Assembly (NCBI RefSeq): GCF_009498035.1
Contig: NZ_CP034550.1
Span: 9,362,001 to 9,426,000, forward strand
Source of the DNA: Saccharothrix syringae
GTDB lineage: Bacteria; Actinomycetota; Actinomycetes; Mycobacteriales; Pseudonocardiaceae
Direction: 5' to 3'
Length of the DNA stretch: 64,000 bases
In this document: piece by piece, positions 9,195-21,110 of the stretch
Position numbering within the stretch: the first letter of the stretch is position 1
How the letters are laid out: every line of letters begins with the position of its first letter
Notes under the pieces: model-generated
The model's database searches: none
Seen by the model: the letters and a program-made list of their open reading frames with translations, nothing else
Told to the model about the DNA's origin: nothing
Program-made: the position numbers and the translations under genes

Positions 9195-10496
9195 TCACCA
9201 CACCGCGCCGACCCGCGCCCACTCCCCCGACCTGGTGCGCAGCAGGACCAGCACCAGCCTCAGCAGCATGAACGCCGTCAGCCCGCTCCAGATCCCGACC
9301 AAGCCCCACCCGAGCGCGTAGGACGCCCAGGTCAGCGGCAGGAAGCCGAACGCGGCAGCCGCCAGCGTCGCGGTGCGCAGGAACTTCGCGTCACCCGCGC
9401 CGAGCAGCACGCCGTCCAGCGCGAACACCACCCCGGCGACCGGTTGCAGCGCGACGAAGAACCACCAGGCGTGCGGCACCTCGTCCAGCACGGCCCGGTC
9501 GCTCGTGAACACCAGCGGCAGCGGCCCGGACAGCGCGGCGAACACCACGCCGAGGACGACGCCGAACACCAGGCCGTAGCCGGTGACCTGCCAGGCGAAC
9601 CGCCGCGCCTGCTCGCGCCGCCCGGCGCCCAGGGCCGCGCCGACGATCGACTGGGCGGCGATGGCCAGCGAGTCGAGCACGAGCGCCAGGAACGTCCACA
9701 GCTGCAAGACCACCTGGTGCGCCCCGACCGCGCCGACGGACGTCCTGGCCGCCACCGACGCGGCGGACAGGAAGCACGCCTGGAACGCCAGGCTGCGCAG
9801 CACCAGGTCGCGGCCCAGGCCGAGCTGGGCGCGCATCAGGCCCGGGTGCGGCCGCAGGTCGGCCCCCTCGGCCCGCAGCGCCCGGATGAACAACCCGGCC
9901 GACAGCACCTGCGCCACCACGTTGGCGACCGCCGAGCCCTCCAGCCCCCAGTCGGCGACGTGCACCAGCACCGGGCACAGCACGGCCGAGATGCCGTTGC
10001 CGACCAGCACGTACCGCAGTGGCCTCGCGGTGTCCTGCACCCCGCGCATCCACCCGTTGCCGGCCATGGTGACCAGCACGAACGGTGCGCCGAACAGGGC
10101 GATCCGCAGCCAGTCCACGGCGTTGTCGGCGACCTCGCCAGGTCCCGCCAGCAACCGCGCGGCCGGTGCCGCCAGCACCTGCCCCAGCACCACCACGAGC
10201 GCGCCGACCGCCAGCGCGAGCCAGGTCGCCTGCACGCCCTCCCCGACCGCCTCGGTCCGCCGCCCGGCCCCGAACAGGCGGGCCGCCCGCGCCGTGGTGC
10301 CGTACGACAGGAACGTCAGCTGCGTGGCGACCTGCGTGAACAGCACGCCGCCCAACGCCAGCCCGGCCAGCGCCAACGCCCCGTAGTGCCCGACCACCGC
10401 CGTGTCCACCAACACGTACAACGGCTCGGCCGCCAACACCACCAACGCCGGCGCGGCCAACCCGACCACCCGCCGAGCCGGCACCCGCTCCTCCAC
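9195..10496 (-). CDS. MATE family efflux transporter (DinF-like)
   Basis: About 433 residues with twelve predicted membrane segments in two similar halves, and family features such as AAPALVVLAAEPLYVLVDTA at the N-terminus and GAALGAGRREQARRFAW in the second half. MATE carriers exchange cationic compounds for Na+ or H+. GTG at 10496 (VEERVPARR) was chosen, since longer readings run into the intergenic repeat R2. GGGGGGTGG precedes it. The substrate is unknown. Confidence 0.88.
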   Translation of the reverse strand: MEERVPARRVVGLAAPALVVLAAEPLYVLVDTAVVGHYGALALAGLALGGVLFTQVATQLTFLSYGTTARAARLFGAGRRTEAVGEGVQATWLALAVGALVVVLGQVLAAPAARLLAGPGEVADNAVDWLRIALFGAPFVLVTMAGNGWMRGVQDTARPLRYVLVGNGISAVLCPVLVHVADWGLEGSAVANVVAQVLSAGLFIRALRAEGADLRPHPGLMRAQLGLGRDLVLRSLAFQACFLSAASVAARTSVGAVGAHQVVLQLWTFLALVLDSLAIAAQSIVGAALGAGRREQARRFAWQVTGYGLVFGVVLGVVFAALSGPLPLVFTSDRAVLDEVPHAWWFFVALQPVAGVVFALDGVLLGAGDAKFLRTATLAAAAFGFLPLTWASYALGWGLVGIWSGLTAFMLLRLVLVLLRTRSGEWARVGAVW

Positions 10497-10510
10497 CAAC
10501 CCACCCCCCG

Positions 10511-10691
10511 AAACCGCGCGAGTCGAACCTCCAGGCCCACCGTGTCGAACACTCCGGACCCCCGAGTTCAACATTCGGGGCAACCGGCAGGTCCCGGCCA
10601 ATCCAAGCACCTCTCACATTCGGGACCTGAACGTAGAACTCGGGGGTCCCGAAGGTTCGACACGAGGGGTCGGAGTGTTCGACTCGCGCGG
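10511..10691. repeat. Large imperfect palindrome R2 downstream of nrnA
   Basis: The ends CCGCGCGAGTCGAAC and GTTCGACTCGCGCGG are exact inverted repeats. Inside them CGTGTCGAAC faces GTTCGACACG and GACCCCCGAGTTC faces GAACTCGGGGGTC. The centre (about 10575-10620) is non-palindromic. The words are shared with R1 and R3. It separates the 3' end of nrnA from the MATE start, and may act as a terminator or be a REP-like element. Confidence 0.7.
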
Positions 10692-11699
10692 TTAGGGGGT
10701 GGTGGTGCGGGTCAGGGCGGTGCGGAGGTCGGCCAGGACCCGGTCGGCCGGGCCGGTGGCGGTGAAGCCGGCGGCCAGGCGGTGGCCGCCGCCGCCGAGG
10801 AGCTGGGCCACCTCGCGGACGTCGACGCGCGAGACCGCGCGCAGGGACACCGACCAGTGGGACGGGCGCAGCTCCTTCAGCACGGCCGCCACCTCGGCCT
10901 CGGACGCGGTGCGCACCAGGTCGACCACGCTCTCGACCTCCTCGGGCCGCAGGCCGGCGGCGTCCTCCAGCGTCACCACCGCGTGCACCAGGCCCAGGCC
11001 GCCCGCGGCGTCGCGCTCCAGGCACGCCCGGCCCAGCACCTTGGCCAGCATGCCGAGGTACCCGAACGGGTGAGAGTCCATCAGGGGGCGGCTGACCGCC
11101 TCGGCGTCCACCCCGGCCGCCAGCAGCCGGGCGGCCACCTCGTGCGTGGACGACGACGCGTGCCGGAACGAGCGGGTGTCGGTGACCAGGCCCGCGTAGA
11201 TGCACCTGGCCACCGGCTCGTCCAGCTCGACGCCCAGTTCGTCCAGCAGCCGCAGCACGACGACCGCGGTCGCCTCGGCCTCGTCGTCCACCACGTTCAC
11301 GTGCCCGAACCGCGGGTTCGACACGTGGTGGTCCAGCACCACGACCACCCCGGCGGTGGACACCCGGTCGGCCAACGGCCCCAGCCGCCCGACACTGCCC
11401 GTGTCCAGGGCCACCAGCACCGGCGGCGCGGCGGGCACCTCGGCGGCGGGCACCAGCAGCCCGGCCACGTCCAGGTCGCGCAGCGTCTCCGGCACCTCGT
11501 CGGGCGCCCCGAACGACACCCGCACCGCGACCCCGCGCCGGTGCAGCACCAGGCCGAGGGCCAGGGCGCTGCCCAGCGCGTCCGCGTCGGGGTTCACGTG
11601 CGCGAGCAGGGTGACGTCGGTGGCGTCGGACAGGACCCTGGCCGCCTCGGCGATATCGGCGGTCAGGTCGACAACAGGTGCGCGATGCTCGTTGGACAC
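10692..11699 (-). CDS. nrnA: DHH-family oligoribonuclease / 3'-phosphoadenosine 5'-phosphate phosphatase
   Basis: Cytoplasmic Mn-dependent phosphoesterase that degrades short RNA and pAp (NrnA family). The 335 residues hold the DHH motifs LLAHVNPDADALGSALAL near the N-terminus and VVVLDHHVSN in the middle, and a DHHA1 domain ending in GGGGHRLAAGF. GTG at 11699 starts 11 bases after the rbfA stop, in the conserved rbfA-nrnA order. The stop lies at the edge of the R2 repeat. Confidence 0.93.
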   Translation of the reverse strand: MSNEHRAPVVDLTADIAEAARVLSDATDVTLLAHVNPDADALGSALALGLVLHRRGVAVRVSFGAPDEVPETLRDLDVAGLLVPAAEVPAAPPVLVALDTGSVGRLGPLADRVSTAGVVVVLDHHVSNPRFGHVNVVDDEAEATAVVVLRLLDELGVELDEPVARCIYAGLVTDTRSFRHASSSTHEVAARLLAAGVDAEAVSRPLMDSHPFGYLGMLAKVLGRACLERDAAGGLGLVHAVVTLEDAAGLRPEEVESVVDLVRTASEAEVAAVLKELRPSHWSVSLRAVSRVDVREVAQLLGGGGHRLAAGFTATGPADRVLADLRTALTRTTTP

Positions 11700-11709
11700 G
11701 ACGGGAACG

Positions 11710-12159
11710 CTAGTCCGCGTCCTCGGCCTCGCGCGGTGGCTTGTACGGGTCGGGTTCGCCGGCGGGTTCGGCACCCGAGGCGATGCGCGCCACCTCGGCG
11801 TCCGCCTCCCGCGCCCGCGCCAGCAGCTCGTCCATCCGCCGCGCCTCGTCGGGCACGGTGTCGGTGACGAACGACAGCGTCGGCGTGAACCGGACCCCGG
11901 TCTGCTGGCCGACCATGGTGCGCAGCACGCCCTTGGCCTTCTCCAGCGCCGCCGCGGCACCCGCGAAGTCCGGTTCGGCGTCCAGCTTCTCGCCGAGGAC
12001 GGTGTAGTAGACCGTCGCGTCGTGCAGGTCACCGGTCACGCGCGTGTCGGTGATCGTGACGCGGGCCAGCCGCGGGTCCTTCACCTCGTGCTCCAGGGCG
12101 GAGGCCACGATCTGCGAGATCCGCTTGGCCAGCTTGCGAGCCCGTGCCTGGTCGGCCAC
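11710..12159 (-). CDS. rbfA: 30S ribosome-binding factor A
   Basis: Late 30S assembly factor with a KH-like fold. The 149 residues start with [20 protein letters not shown] and contain [21 protein letters not shown] and [19 protein letters not shown], all family features. The C-terminal 20 residues are acidic and variable. The ATG lies 18 bases after ylxP. Confidence 0.95.
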   Translation of the reverse strand: MADQARARKLAKRISQIVASALEHEVKDPRLARVTITDTRVTGDLHDATVYYTVLGEKLDAEPDFAGAAAALEKAKGVLRTMVGQQTGVRFTPTLSFVTDTVPDEARRMDELLARAREADAEVARIASGAEPAGEPDPYKPPREAEDAD

Positions 12160-12177
12160 GGCGCTCCCCTCCTCTTC

Positions 12178-12474
12178 CTACTCGTCCTCCGGCCCGACCA
12201 GCCTGTGGCGGGCGGAGAGCAGCTCCAGTTCGGGGCGTCCGGCCACAAGTCGCTCGCAGGCGACCAGGACGTCCCTGACATGCTCGGCGTCCGCCGCGAC
12301 GGCCGCCACTCCGATCAACGCGCGGCGATGGAGGTCCAGGTGGCCGGCCTCGGCGACGGACACCTCGAACTTGCGCCGCAGCTCCGCCACGACCGGCTTC
12401 ACCACGGACCGCTTCTGCTTCAACGAGTGGACGTCACCGAGCAGCACGTCCAGCTCAAGGGCACCGACGAACAA
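12178..12474 (-). CDS. ylxP: YlxP/DUF503 family protein
   Basis: Small 98-residue protein of the DUF503 family, conserved next to infB and rbfA. The signature DVHSLKQKRSVVKP is present near the N-terminus. The function is not established; the neighbourhood suggests ribosome or RNA work. The start appears to be TTG at 12474 and no strong ribosome site is seen. A 15-bp hairpin separates it from infB, so it may rely on readthrough. Confidence 0.85.
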   Translation of the reverse strand: MFVGALELDVLLGDVHSLKQKRSVVKPVVAELRRKFEVSVAEAGHLDLHRRALIGVAAVAADAEHVRDVLVACERLVAGRPELELLSARHRLVGPEDE

Positions 12475-12509
12475 GGTTGATGATCACCCGGGGTGCTCAG
12501 GGGCAGCGG

Positions 12510-12544
12510 GGGGCCGCCCCGGGGACGAACCCCGGGGCGGCCCC
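12510..12544 (-). terminator. infB downstream hairpin
   Basis: Perfect 15-bp inverted repeat (12510-12524 and 12530-12544) with loop ACGAA, 24 bases after the infB stop on the minus strand and before the ylxP start. Strong G+C stem without a U-tract: probable partial terminator or 3'-end protector inside the infB-rbfA operon. Confidence 0.7.
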
Positions 12545-12567
12545 GCCACCAACCGACGTGGAGACGG

Positions 12568-15633
<3,066 letters not shown>

Positions 15634-15722
15634 TGCACTCCTCTGGCGATGGAGGCCGGCGGGCAGTCCCCGTCGACCTCGTCTTATCGTCGCGCGTTCA
15701 TGTCTTCAGCTTCACGGCTGAC

Positions 15723-16067
15723 TCATGACGGGTCGACCTGCTTCCTTGCTTCCTGTCGGTCGCGGGGCGTTCCCGCGACCTGCTTCGACTGCTGCTCGAC
15801 GTGACCGCGCACACCCTCCACGTCGAGCGGTCCCCCGATCCGGAAGGCCCGCGGGAACGCCCGTCGCTTCTCGGCGTTGCGGAGGCAGTCCGGGTCGGGG
15901 TGCAGCCAGGCACCCCTGCCGGGCAACCTGCGGCGTGTGTCCGGGATCACGACCCCGTCCACGACCACCATGCGCAGCAGCTCGGAGGGCAACGTCCGAG
16001 CGCGGCACCCTACGCACGTACGAACTGGGCCGATGTGCTCTGGATCCGATCCCCGACGTTGAACCAC
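15723..16067 (-). CDS. ylxR: YlxR (DUF448) family RNA-binding protein
   Basis: 114-residue member of the YlxR family encoded between nusA and infB. Family motifs RTCVGCRARTLPSELLRMV and GRGAWLHPDPDCL are present, and the C-terminal 25 residues are hydrophilic and variable. YlxR of firmicutes has been described as an RNase P modulator and as a nucleoid-associated regulator; which applies here is unknown. GTG at 16067 lies 22 bases after the nusA stop. Confidence 0.92.
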   Translation of the reverse strand: MVQRRGSDPEHIGPVRTCVGCRARTLPSELLRMVVVDGVVIPDTRRRLPGRGAWLHPDPDCLRNAEKRRAFPRAFRIGGPLDVEGVRGHVEQQSKQVAGTPRDRQEARKQVDPS

Positions 16068-16089
16068 TGATAAGTCTATCCCCTACCGC

Positions 16090-17112
16090 TTATTCAGCCG
16101 AACCGGATGTCGCCGCGCCCGCCGGGGCGGAACCGCCGGCGTCCGCGTCGGACCGGATGTCGATGCGCCAACCGGTCAGCCGAGCGGCCAACCGGGCGTT
16201 CTGCCCCTCCTTGCCGATGGCGAGGGAGAGCTGGAAGTCCGGCACGACCACGCGGGCCGTCTTGGCGCGCTCGTCGAGCACCCTGACAGAGACAACCTTC
16301 GCAGGCGAGAGGGCATTCCCGACGAACGTGGCCGGGTCGTCCGAGTGGTCGATGATGTCGATCTTCTCGCCCGCCAGCTCGCTCATCACGTTGCGCACCC
16401 GGGCGCCCATCGGGCCGATGCAGGCGCCCTTGGCGTTGACCCCGGGCACCGTCGAGCGGACCGCGATCTTCGAGCGGTGACCTGCCTCACGTGCCACCGC
16501 GGGGATCTCCACGGTGCCGTCGGCGATCTCCGGGACCTCCAGCGCGAACAGCTTGCGGACCAGGTTCGGGTGGGTGCGCGAGAGGGTGATCTGGGGGCCG
16601 CGCGCGCCGCGTGAGACGCCCACCACGTAGCACTTGATGCGCGAGCCGTGGTCGTACGCCTCGCCGGGCACCTGCTCGGCCGGCGGCAGGACGCCCTCGG
16701 TGTCGCCGAGCTGGACGACGACCATGCCGCGGGCGTTGGCGCGGGCGTCGCGCTGCACCACGCCGCCGATGATCTCGCCCTCCTTGGCGGAGAACTCGCC
16801 GAAGGTGCGCTCGTGCTCGGCGTCGCGCAGGCGCTGGAGGATCACCTGGCGGGCGGTGGTCGCGGCGATGCGGCCGAAGCCCTCGGGCGTGTCGTCCCAC
16901 TCCTCGGCGACCGTGCCGTCGGTGTTCAGCTCCTGCGCCAGCACCCGGACCACGCCCGTCTTGCGGTCGATCTCGACGCGCGAGTGCGGGTGGTGGCCGT
17001 CGGTGTGCTTGTAGGCGGTGAGCAGGGCGGTCTCGATGGCTTCGAGCACCGTGTCGAAGGGGATGTCCTTGTCCCGTTCGATCGCCCTGAGAGCGGCGAT
17101 GTCGACGTTCAC
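16090..17112 (-). CDS. nusA: Transcription termination/antitermination factor NusA
   Basis: RNA polymerase-binding elongation factor. The 340 residues hold the N-terminal polymerase-binding domain, an S1 domain (around [20 protein letters not shown]) and two KH domains ([11 protein letters not shown] and [11 protein letters not shown]). The C-terminal acidic repeats of enterobacterial NusA are absent, as is normal in actinobacteria. GTG at 17112 overlaps the rimP stop as GTGA, showing translational coupling. Confidence 0.97.
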   Translation of the reverse strand: MNVDIAALRAIERDKDIPFDTVLEAIETALLTAYKHTDGHHPHSRVEIDRKTGVVRVLAQELNTDGTVAEEWDDTPEGFGRIAATTARQVILQRLRDAEHERTFGEFSAKEGEIIGGVVQRDARANARGMVVVQLGDTEGVLPPAEQVPGEAYDHGSRIKCYVVGVSRGARGPQITLSRTHPNLVRKLFALEVPEIADGTVEIPAVAREAGHRSKIAVRSTVPGVNAKGACIGPMGARVRNVMSELAGEKIDIIDHSDDPATFVGNALSPAKVVSVRVLDERAKTARVVVPDFQLSLAIGKEGQNARLAARLTGWRIDIRSDADAGGSAPAGAATSGSAE

Positions 17113-17633
17113 TCCGACTCCTCCTCCGAGTGCTTGCCGTCGAGGAGGGCCAACTCCTCGACCGGCGGCTGCTTGAACTCCACTTCCACCACGGCGCGCT
17201 CGACGTCCGCGTACTCGACGCGGCGCAGCTCGCCCTTGACCAGCAGCACGACCCCGGTGTCGTCGGCGTCGCCCACCCGGCCGAACCACTCCACCTGATC
17301 GGGTTGCTTGACCTTGACCAGGCGCAGCCGGTTGCGCTTCCAGTGGCGCGGCCTGGTGAGGGGGCGCTCCGCGCCGGGGGAGGTGACCTCCAGCGTGTAC
17401 GGGCCGGCCATCAGGTGGTCGTGCTCGTCGAGGGCGGTGGACACGGCACGGGTGACGCGCGCCACGTCGTCCAGGCCGATCCCGTCGTCGCCGTCGACGA
17501 CGGCCTTGACGTGGCGGCGACGCCCAGCCTGGTTCACGTCGAGGGACTCCAGGTCGTAGCCGGTGGACTCGACCGCCTCCCGCACGACGGGCGTCAGCTG
17601 CGCGGCGAGCTCTCCGCGCGGCGGGCTGGACAC
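17109..17633 (-). CDS. rimP: Ribosome maturation factor RimP
   Basis: 30S assembly factor, 174 residues. Family features include the segment ending in [18 protein letters not shown] and the C-terminal SH3-like part. GTG at 17633 is chosen because AGGAG lies about seven bases upstream; the first residues are [13 protein letters not shown]. It heads the rimP-nusA-ylxR-infB run. The divergent 156-base gap with the TAT lipoprotein gene holds a possible -10 (TAGTCT near 17723) without a clear -35. Confidence 0.93.
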   Translation of the reverse strand: MSSPPRGELAAQLTPVVREAVESTGYDLESLDVNQAGRRRHVKAVVDGDDGIGLDDVARVTRAVSTALDEHDHLMAGPYTLEVTSPGAERPLTRPRHWKRNRLRLVKVKQPDQVEWFGRVGDADDTGVVLLVKGELRRVEYADVERAVVEVEFKQPPVEELALLDGKHSEEESE

Positions 17634-17789
17634 GTGGTGACTCCTGTTCGTGGTGTTTCGCGGTGTGCAGCGGGCACGGCGACCCCGGTCGACGCTGCAC
17701 TCGCCGGCCGTGGTCGCCCAGACTATCTCGTCCGGCGGGGTGCGCACGTCCCACGGGCCACCGGGGCGGCTCTGGCAGGATCGGGACAC

Positions 17790-18233
17790 GTGATCGGTAG
17801 AACCGCGCCCAGCAGGCGGGGGGTGCTGCTGGCGGTGGCCGCGGTACCCCTGGCAGTCGCGTGCACCACACCCGAGCCCACCCCGTTGCCGCCGGACGCG
17901 CTGGAGGAGCTGATCCGGTCGGCGCGCGCGGACGCCGCCCTGGCCGCGGCCGTGGGCGCGCCGGAGACGGCGACGGCGCGGACCGAGCACGCCGACCGGT
18001 TGGCGGCCGAGGTCTACCGCGCCACACCGCGGGTGCCCGGGTCGTCGGTGCCGCCGTCGGCGCCGCCGTCCGTGGCGCCGCCGGCGGGTGCGACGCGGGA
18101 GGGGCTGGTGGCGGCGCTGCGGACGGCGCAGAAGCAGGCGGCCGACCTGGTGGCGTCGGTGCCGGCGCACCGGGCCGGGTTGGTCGCGTCGGTGGCGGCG
18201 GGGTGCGCGAGCCTGGTGGAGGCGTTGTCGTGA
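17790..18233 (+). CDS. TAT-type lipoprotein, coupled to a ferritin-like protein
   Basis: 147 residues beginning with a twin-arginine region ([18 protein letters not shown]) whose last residues LAVAC form a lipobox, so the mature protein is probably anchored outside the membrane after TAT export. The remainder is Ala-rich and helical with a Pro-rich central linker; no named domain was recognised. The stop overlaps the GTG of the next gene (GTGA), so the two products are made together and may form one complex. Confidence 0.75.
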   Translation: MIGRTAPSRRGVLLAVAAVPLAVACTTPEPTPLPPDALEELIRSARADAALAAAVGAPETATARTEHADRLAAEVYRATPRVPGSSVPPSAPPSVAPPAGATREGLVAALRTAQKQAADLVASVPAHRAGLVASVAAGCASLVEALS

Positions 18234-18658
18234 GCGTGGAAGCGGTGCAGGAGGCGTTGGCCGCCGAGCACGCGGCGGTGTGGACGTACGGGCTGGTCAG
18301 CGCGTTCATCACGCAGCAGGGCGCGGCGGTGGCGGAGGGCGCGACGGCCCACCGCGCCCGGCGGGACACCACCGAGCGGTGGCTGCGCGACCAGGGCGCC
18401 ACCCCGACCCCGCCGGCCGCCGCCTACCTGCCCCCGACCCCCGTGGACAGCGCCGCCTCGGCCATCGCGGCCCTGATCGCGGTCGAGACCGACGCGTGCG
18501 TGGCGTGGCGCGGCGTCCTGGAGCGCACCGACGACGCCACCCTCCGCACCTCGGCCCTGGACGCCCTGACCACCTCGGCGGTGCGCGCCACCCGCTGGCG
18601 CAAGGCAGCCGGCCTGACCCCGCTCTCCATCACCTTCCCAGGCACCCCAGTCGGCTGA
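18230..18658 (+). CDS. Ferritin-like DUF4439 domain protein
   Basis: 142-residue helical protein resembling the DUF4439 ferritin-like family. Conserved acidic/histidine positions appear in [15 protein letters not shown] near the N-terminus and in [15 protein letters not shown] in the second half. It lacks a signal peptide while its coupled partner has one, so it may be exported by piggy-back or act inside. Whether it binds metal is unknown. It ends next to the R4 repeat array. Confidence 0.75.
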   Translation: MSVEAVQEALAAEHAAVWTYGLVSAFITQQGAAVAEGATAHRARRDTTERWLRDQGATPTPPAAAYLPPTPVDSAASAIAALIAVETDACVAWRGVLERTDDATLRTSALDALTTSAVRATRWRKAAGLTPLSITFPGTPVG

Positions 18659-18662
18659 CCCC

Positions 18663-18836
18663 GGCGTGTCATGCACTCGAACCGCGCGTGTCATGCGTTC
18701 AGCACCCGTGTGTCATGCACTCAGCACCCACGTGTCATGCGTTCAGGCCCTCTGAGCGCTGAACTCGGAGGGTCTGAACGCATGACACGCCGGGTCTGAA
18801 CGCATGACACGCGCGGCGGGAAGGCATGACTCGCGG
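18663..18836. repeat. Array R4 of GTGTCATGC motifs in two facing arms
   Basis: Four direct copies of GTGTCATGC (18666, 18688, 18710, 18732; regular 22-base steps) lie on the plus strand. They are followed by two exact reverse copies, GCATGACAC (18780 and 18802, again 22 apart), and a degenerate third (18824). The centre near 18755-18766 is itself palindromic. The array fills the gap between two convergent genes. It may be a bidirectional terminator or protein-binding array. Confidence 0.8.
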
Positions 18837-18838
18837 GG

Positions 18839-19567
18839 TTAGGTGAGGTTGGCGGCTAGGCGCAGGGCGTCGAAGCTGATCTTCTTCATCAGGTGGTTGT
18901 GCTCGGGTTCGTTGGGGCCGTGCTTGACGGAGTCCGACTCGACGATGACCACGTCGCGGTCGCGCTGGGTGGAGGCGAAGCCGCCGCGGGCCAGGGTGGT
19001 CAGGCCCTCGACCTTGACCGCGCCGTCCTTGACCAGGTCGTTCACGTTCCCGGTGCCGTCGCGGGTGGTCAGGTCCTTGAGCTTGGCGGCGTCCTCGGTG
19101 GTCTTCATCCGGACCACTGACACGGACGTGTAGACCGTCATCCCGTCGGGGGTGGTGGTCGTGTACAGGCCGCGCGTGAGCTGCTGGCACGGGGTCCGCG
19201 TCAGGAACGCCTTCGTCTCCCCGTACGCGTGCACCGCGCAGTCGCTGTCCTTCAGCGGCTCGGGCACCTGCGGCGACTCGGCGAAGGTGAACTGCCCGGC
19301 GGGCGCCGACGTGGGGGCTGGTGTCGCCACCGGGCTCTTCTCCGGCTTCACCAGCAGCCAGACCAGGCCGGACACCAGCGCCACGCCGAGCAGCCCCAGG
19401 CCCTTGACCAGCAGCCCGCGGCGGGGGCGGGCCGGCGGGGGCGGGGTGGTGCTCATCAGCGAGTCCAACTGCCCCAGCTCGGACCGCCACAGCGGGGCGG
19501 TGTCCGACGGCCGGATCGGCGGGATCCGCTGCGTCACCTCTTCGGGTGATTCAGGAGGAACCGACAC
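18839..19567 (-). CDS. Membrane-anchored protein with extracytoplasmic domain
   Basis: 242 residues: a soluble N-terminus of about 50, one hydrophobic segment (LLVKGLGLLGVALVSGLVWLL), a Pro/Ala/Thr linker, and a C-terminal domain of about 150 residues probably outside the cell. No known domain was recognised. The architecture (short cytoplasmic head, one TM, linker, small domain) is common in actinomycetes. GTG at 19567 is the only start before the cytoplasmic part. Convergent with the ferritin-like gene. Confidence 0.65.
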   Translation of the reverse strand: MSVPPESPEEVTQRIPPIRPSDTAPLWRSELGQLDSLMSTTPPPPARPRRGLLVKGLGLLGVALVSGLVWLLVKPEKSPVATPAPTSAPAGQFTFAESPQVPEPLKDSDCAVHAYGETKAFLTRTPCQQLTRGLYTTTTPDGMTVYTSVSVVRMKTTEDAAKLKDLTTRDGTGNVNDLVKDGAVKVEGLTTLARGGFASTQRDRDVVIVESDSVKHGPNEPEHNHLMKKISFDALRLAANLT

Positions 19568-19592
19568 AAGAACTCACGGTAACGGAAGCGGC

Positions 19593-20603
19593 TCAGCCGA
19601 GCGCTTCGAGCACCAGTTCGACGTCCTCCGCCGAGTTGTACAGGTGGAACGCCAGCCGGACCCGCCCCGCGCGCACGCTGGACCGCACGCCGGCCGCCGC
19701 CAGCCGCTCCGCCGCGGCGGGCGGGACGTCGAGCGAGACGATCGCGCTGCCCCGCGCGGGCAGGCCCAGCCCGGTCAGCAGGGCGTCGGCCAACCCGACG
19801 TTGTGGTCCCGGACCTCCGCCAGGTCCAGCGACGCCAGGTAGGCCAACGACTCGGCCGCCCCGTACTGCGACAGCCACACCGGCGCCACGTCGAACCGGC
19901 GCGCGTCCGAGGCCAGCCGCACCGGCAGCCCGTACACCGTCGCCATCGGGTCCTCGCCGCCGTACCAGTTCGCCGCCACCGGCACGGTCCGCTCCAGCGC
20001 CGACGGCGAGCAGGCCAGCCACGCGCACCCGCGCGGCGCCATCAGGAACTTGTACCCGACCCCCACCACCCAGTCCGCCCAGCCCAGGTCCAGCGGCAGC
20101 CACCCGGCGGCCTGGGAGACGTCCAGCAGCACCGGCACCCCGGCCGCGCGCAGCCCGCCCAGGTCGACGACCCGCCCGTCGGCCGACTGCACGACGCTCA
20201 CCGCGACCAGGTCGTGCCCGCCGGCCGCGGCCGGCACCTCGTCCAGGTCGACCTCGGTCACCCGCAGCCCCCGGGCCGCGAACGGGAAGGTCACGCTGGT
20301 GAACTCGCCGCGCGCCACCAGCACCGACGCCCCCTCGGGCAGCGCGGCCGCGACCATGGCCACCAGGTGCGCGGCCGTGGCGCCCTGCGCCACCCGCGCC
20401 GCGGGCACGCCCACCAGCCGGCCGAACCCCGCCCGCGCGGCGGCGATCGACGGTTCGGCCGAGTCCGGCGTGTCCTGCCCGCCCGCCCACCGCCCCACGG
20501 CGGCGGCCACGGCCTCGGCGGCGGGCCGGGGCGGCACGCCGATGCTCGCGGTGTTCAGGTAACCCGGCGGGACGTCGAAGGTGGTGCCGAAAGCGCTGCG
20601 CAT
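19593..20603 (-). CDS. PLP-dependent class V aminotransferase-like protein
   Basis: 336-residue fold-type I PLP enzyme of the aminotransferase class V / cysteine-desulfurase-like group. It starts with PPGYLNTASIGVPPRP, contains the cofactor aspartate region PVLLDVSQAAGWLPLD, and has the lysine that would form the Schiff base in VGYKFLMAPRG. The substrate cannot be inferred. ATG at 20603 was preferred over upstream readings without family character. The next upstream gene on the strand is the hot-dog protein. Confidence 0.82.
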   Translation of the reverse strand: MRSAFGTTFDVPPGYLNTASIGVPPRPAAEAVAAAVGRWAGGQDTPDSAEPSIAAARAGFGRLVGVPAARVAQGATAAHLVAMVAAALPEGASVLVARGEFTSVTFPFAARGLRVTEVDLDEVPAAAGGHDLVAVSVVQSADGRVVDLGGLRAAGVPVLLDVSQAAGWLPLDLGWADWVVGVGYKFLMAPRGCAWLACSPSALERTVPVAANWYGGEDPMATVYGLPVRLASDARRFDVAPVWLSQYGAAESLAYLASLDLAEVRDHNVGLADALLTGLGLPARGSAIVSLDVPPAAAERLAAAGVRSSVRAGRVRLAFHLYNSAEDVELVLEALG

Positions 20604-20610
20604 GTGATCA

Positions 20611-21084
20611 TCACACCGCCCGGAGCGCCCCGCCGTCCACGGACTTCTTGCGCCGCGCGTAGACCTGCTTGCGGGTGCGCGCCACGACCTGGCCCTCCGC
20701 GTCGACCACGTCGGTGGTGAACCACACCAGCGCCTTGCCACCGTCGGCCGCCAGCGACCGCACCTCGTCCAGCTGCTCGTCGGTCAGCCGGAACTCCGCG
20801 AACACGTCGCCGCGCCCGGGCCGGACGAACTCGATCTCGGCCGCCTTGTCCCACACCACGTGGTCGCGCCGCAGGTGCTGGAGCACCATCAGCATCCAGA
20901 ACGGGTCGGTCATCGCGAACAGCGAGCCGCCGAAGTGGGTGCCCACGTAGTTCCGGTTCCACCGGTGCATCCGCAGCCGCACCCTGGCGTAGCGGTAGTC
21001 GTCGGACAGCTCGACCACGCGGATGCCCGCGAACAGGAACGGCGGCCACAGGTTCATGCCGCGACGGAGACGCGAAGCCTTCAT
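20611..21084 (-). CDS. DUF4442 hot-dog fold (thioesterase-like) protein
   Basis: About 157 residues resembling the DUF4442 branch of hot-dog proteins: NRNYVGTHFGGSLFAMTDPFWMLM is the typical helix segment. Likely to bind or hydrolyse an acyl thioester, but catalytic residues cannot be assigned. ATGs at 21084, 21093 and 21102 are in frame; 21084 starts closest to the conserved region. A 14-bp palindrome overlaps the two upstream ATGs. Confidence 0.75.
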   Translation of the reverse strand: MKASRLRRGMNLWPPFLFAGIRVVELSDDYRYARVRLRMHRWNRNYVGTHFGGSLFAMTDPFWMLMVLQHLRRDHVVWDKAAEIEFVRPGRGDVFAEFRLTDEQLDEVRSLAADGGKALVWFTTDVVDAEGQVVARTRKQVYARRKKSVDGGALRAV

Positions 21085-21094
21085 GGGCGACATG

Positions 21095-21108
21095 TTACCC
21101 ATGGGTAA
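21095..21108. promoter_or_regulatory. Perfect palindrome TTACCCATGGGTAA
   Basis: A 14-bp exact palindrome between the end of the SDR gene and the hot-dog gene, covering possible start codons of the latter. It looks like a dimeric repressor site. The binding protein is unknown. Confidence 0.35.
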
Positions 21109-21110
21109 TT

